Source: Rhizobiaceae bacterium
GTDB lineage: Bacteria > Pseudomonadota > Alphaproteobacteria > Rhizobiales > Rhizobiaceae
Assembly: GCA_905339215.1 (NCBI GenBank)
Contig: CAJPFN010000015.1
Coordinates: 1 to 37,392, forward strand
Length of the DNA: 37,392 bases
Direction of reading: 5' to 3'
The notes below the pieces were generated by a model. The model was not told the DNA's origin. It did not search any database and saw only the letters and a list, made by a program, of their open reading frames with translations. Position numbers and translations under genes: made by a program. Numbering within the stretch: the stretch's first letter is position 1; every line of letters begins with the position of its first letter. Positions 36,846-37,392 of the stretch are shown one piece after another.

Positions 36846-37361
36846 ATGGGCGTGTTCGATTTCATGAAGAGCGTCGGCAAGAAGCTCGGCTTCGGCGGCG
36901 AGGACGAGGCGCCGAAGGCGGAAGAACTCAAGACCGAGCTCGACTCCTATCAACTCGGAACCGACAAGGTCGAAGTGAAGGTCGAGGGCGACAAGGTGAT
37001 ACTCAAGGGCGTCGTTTCCGACCAGTCGGTCTTCGAGAAAGCGGTCATCGCCGTCGGCAACACGTTGGGCATCTCGAAGGTCGAGGCGGACGAGCTGAAG
37101 ATCGTCGCGCCCGACAGCGGCCTCTCGCTCGAGGCGACCGACATGACCGCTCTCGTCAAGGCTTCGACACCCGCAAAGGCGCCGGTCTTCCATACGGTCA
37201 AGAAAGGCGACAATCTGTGGAAGATCGCAGAGGCGCATTACGGAAAAGGCAAGGGCGCCAAGCATACGGTGATCTTCGAGGCGAACAGGCCGATGCTCAG
37301 CCATCCGGACAAGATCTATCCGGGCCAGGTCCTGCGCATCCCCGAACTCGAACAGGCCTGA
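36846..37361 (+). CDS. kbp: BON-LysM protein, homologue of K+-binding protein Kbp (YgaU)
   Basis: The 171-residue protein has a short N-terminal region (GVFDFMKSVGKKLGF), a BON domain (about 25-88, with KVEVKVEGDKVILKG) and a C-terminal LysM domain (about 115-167: FHTVKKGDNLWKIAE through PDKIYPGQVLRIP). The pattern is that of E. coli Kbp/YgaU, a cytoplasmic potassium-binding protein, often annotated as peptidoglycan-binding LysM. There is no signal peptide, which supports a cytoplasmic location. The Ala/Pro/Lys-rich linker is a little longer than in E. coli. The ATG follows a GAGGAG site. It starts 128 bases after arfB and is followed by a hairpin at the window edge. Confidence 0.93.
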   Translation: MGVFDFMKSVGKKLGFGGEDEAPKAEELKTELDSYQLGTDKVEVKVEGDKVILKGVVSDQSVFEKAVIAVGNTLGISKVEADELKIVAPDSGLSLEATDMTALVKASTPAKAPVFHTVKKGDNLWKIAEAHYGKGKGAKHTVIFEANRPMLSHPDKIYPGQVLRIPELEQA

Positions 37362-37362
37362 C

Positions 37363-37384
37363 GGCCGCTTATCCCGAAGCGGCC
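37363..37384 (+). terminator. hairpin after kbp, probable terminator cut by the window edge
   Basis: A perfect 8-bp inverted repeat (37363-37370 GGCCGCTT with 37377-37384) with a six-base loop starts two bases past the kbp stop. The window ends eight bases later with no T run yet visible, so it is only a likely terminator. Confidence 0.5.
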
Positions 37385-37392
37385 GCCTTGGA

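Overview
This 37.4 kb, high-GC window looks like ordinary core chromosome of an alphaproteobacterium of the order Hyphomicrobiales (Rhizobiales), probably near Mesorhizobium and other Phyllobacteriaceae. The assignment rests on gene content and order: chvI-chvG-hprK-EIIA-HPr-ahcY beside pckA, trpFBA-accD-folC, a TsaE-AmgK fusion next to a DivL-type sensor protein and addBA, and an AccD without zinc-ribbon cysteines. I see no transposase, integrase, tRNA, rRNA, CRISPR array or prophage gene.

Layout: (1) Bases 1-5329, minus strand: translation genes infC, rpmI, rplT, pheS, pheT, then the start of an aldo/keto reductase cut by the window edge. infC appears to start at AUU, and hairpins or terminators separate infC from rpmI and rplT from pheS. 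(2) Bases 5518-9760, plus strand: accessory genes, namely an ABHD10-like hydrolase, a BenE-type transporter broken by one frameshift, a DUF2852 membrane protein, a YgjP/DUF45 metallopeptidase and a solitary CbiM-like membrane protein. (3) Bases 9841-15033, plus strand: trpF, trpB, trpA, accD and folC, covering the end of tryptophan synthesis, the first step of fatty-acid synthesis and folate polyglutamylation. (4) Bases 15115-27001, minus strand: a nearly gap-free run divL, tsaE-amgK, murU, addB, addA, trxA, which links cell-cycle control, t6A tRNA modification, muropeptide recycling, double-strand break repair and thiol redox. (5) Bases 27203-32573, minus strand: chvI-chvG-hprK-EIIA-HPr-ahcY, where an acid/envelope-stress two-component system is joined to a regulatory (non-transport) phosphotransferase branch and the SAH recycling enzyme. 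(6) Bases 32935-37361, plus strand: pckA, diverging from chvI across a 361-base regulatory gap, then a SAM methyltransferase, an iodotyrosine-deiodinase-like flavoprotein overlapping the ribosome-rescue factor arfB, and a Kbp/LysM protein.

I did not find a wholly new multi-gene system. The best leads are the benE frameshift, the TsaE-AmgK fusion within the divL-murU-addBA run, the leader hairpins around rpmI, the deiodinase-like gene coupled to arfB, and candidate operators in the chvI/pckA and HPr/ahcY gaps. Family assignments come from recognising sequence motifs by eye; no database search was run.
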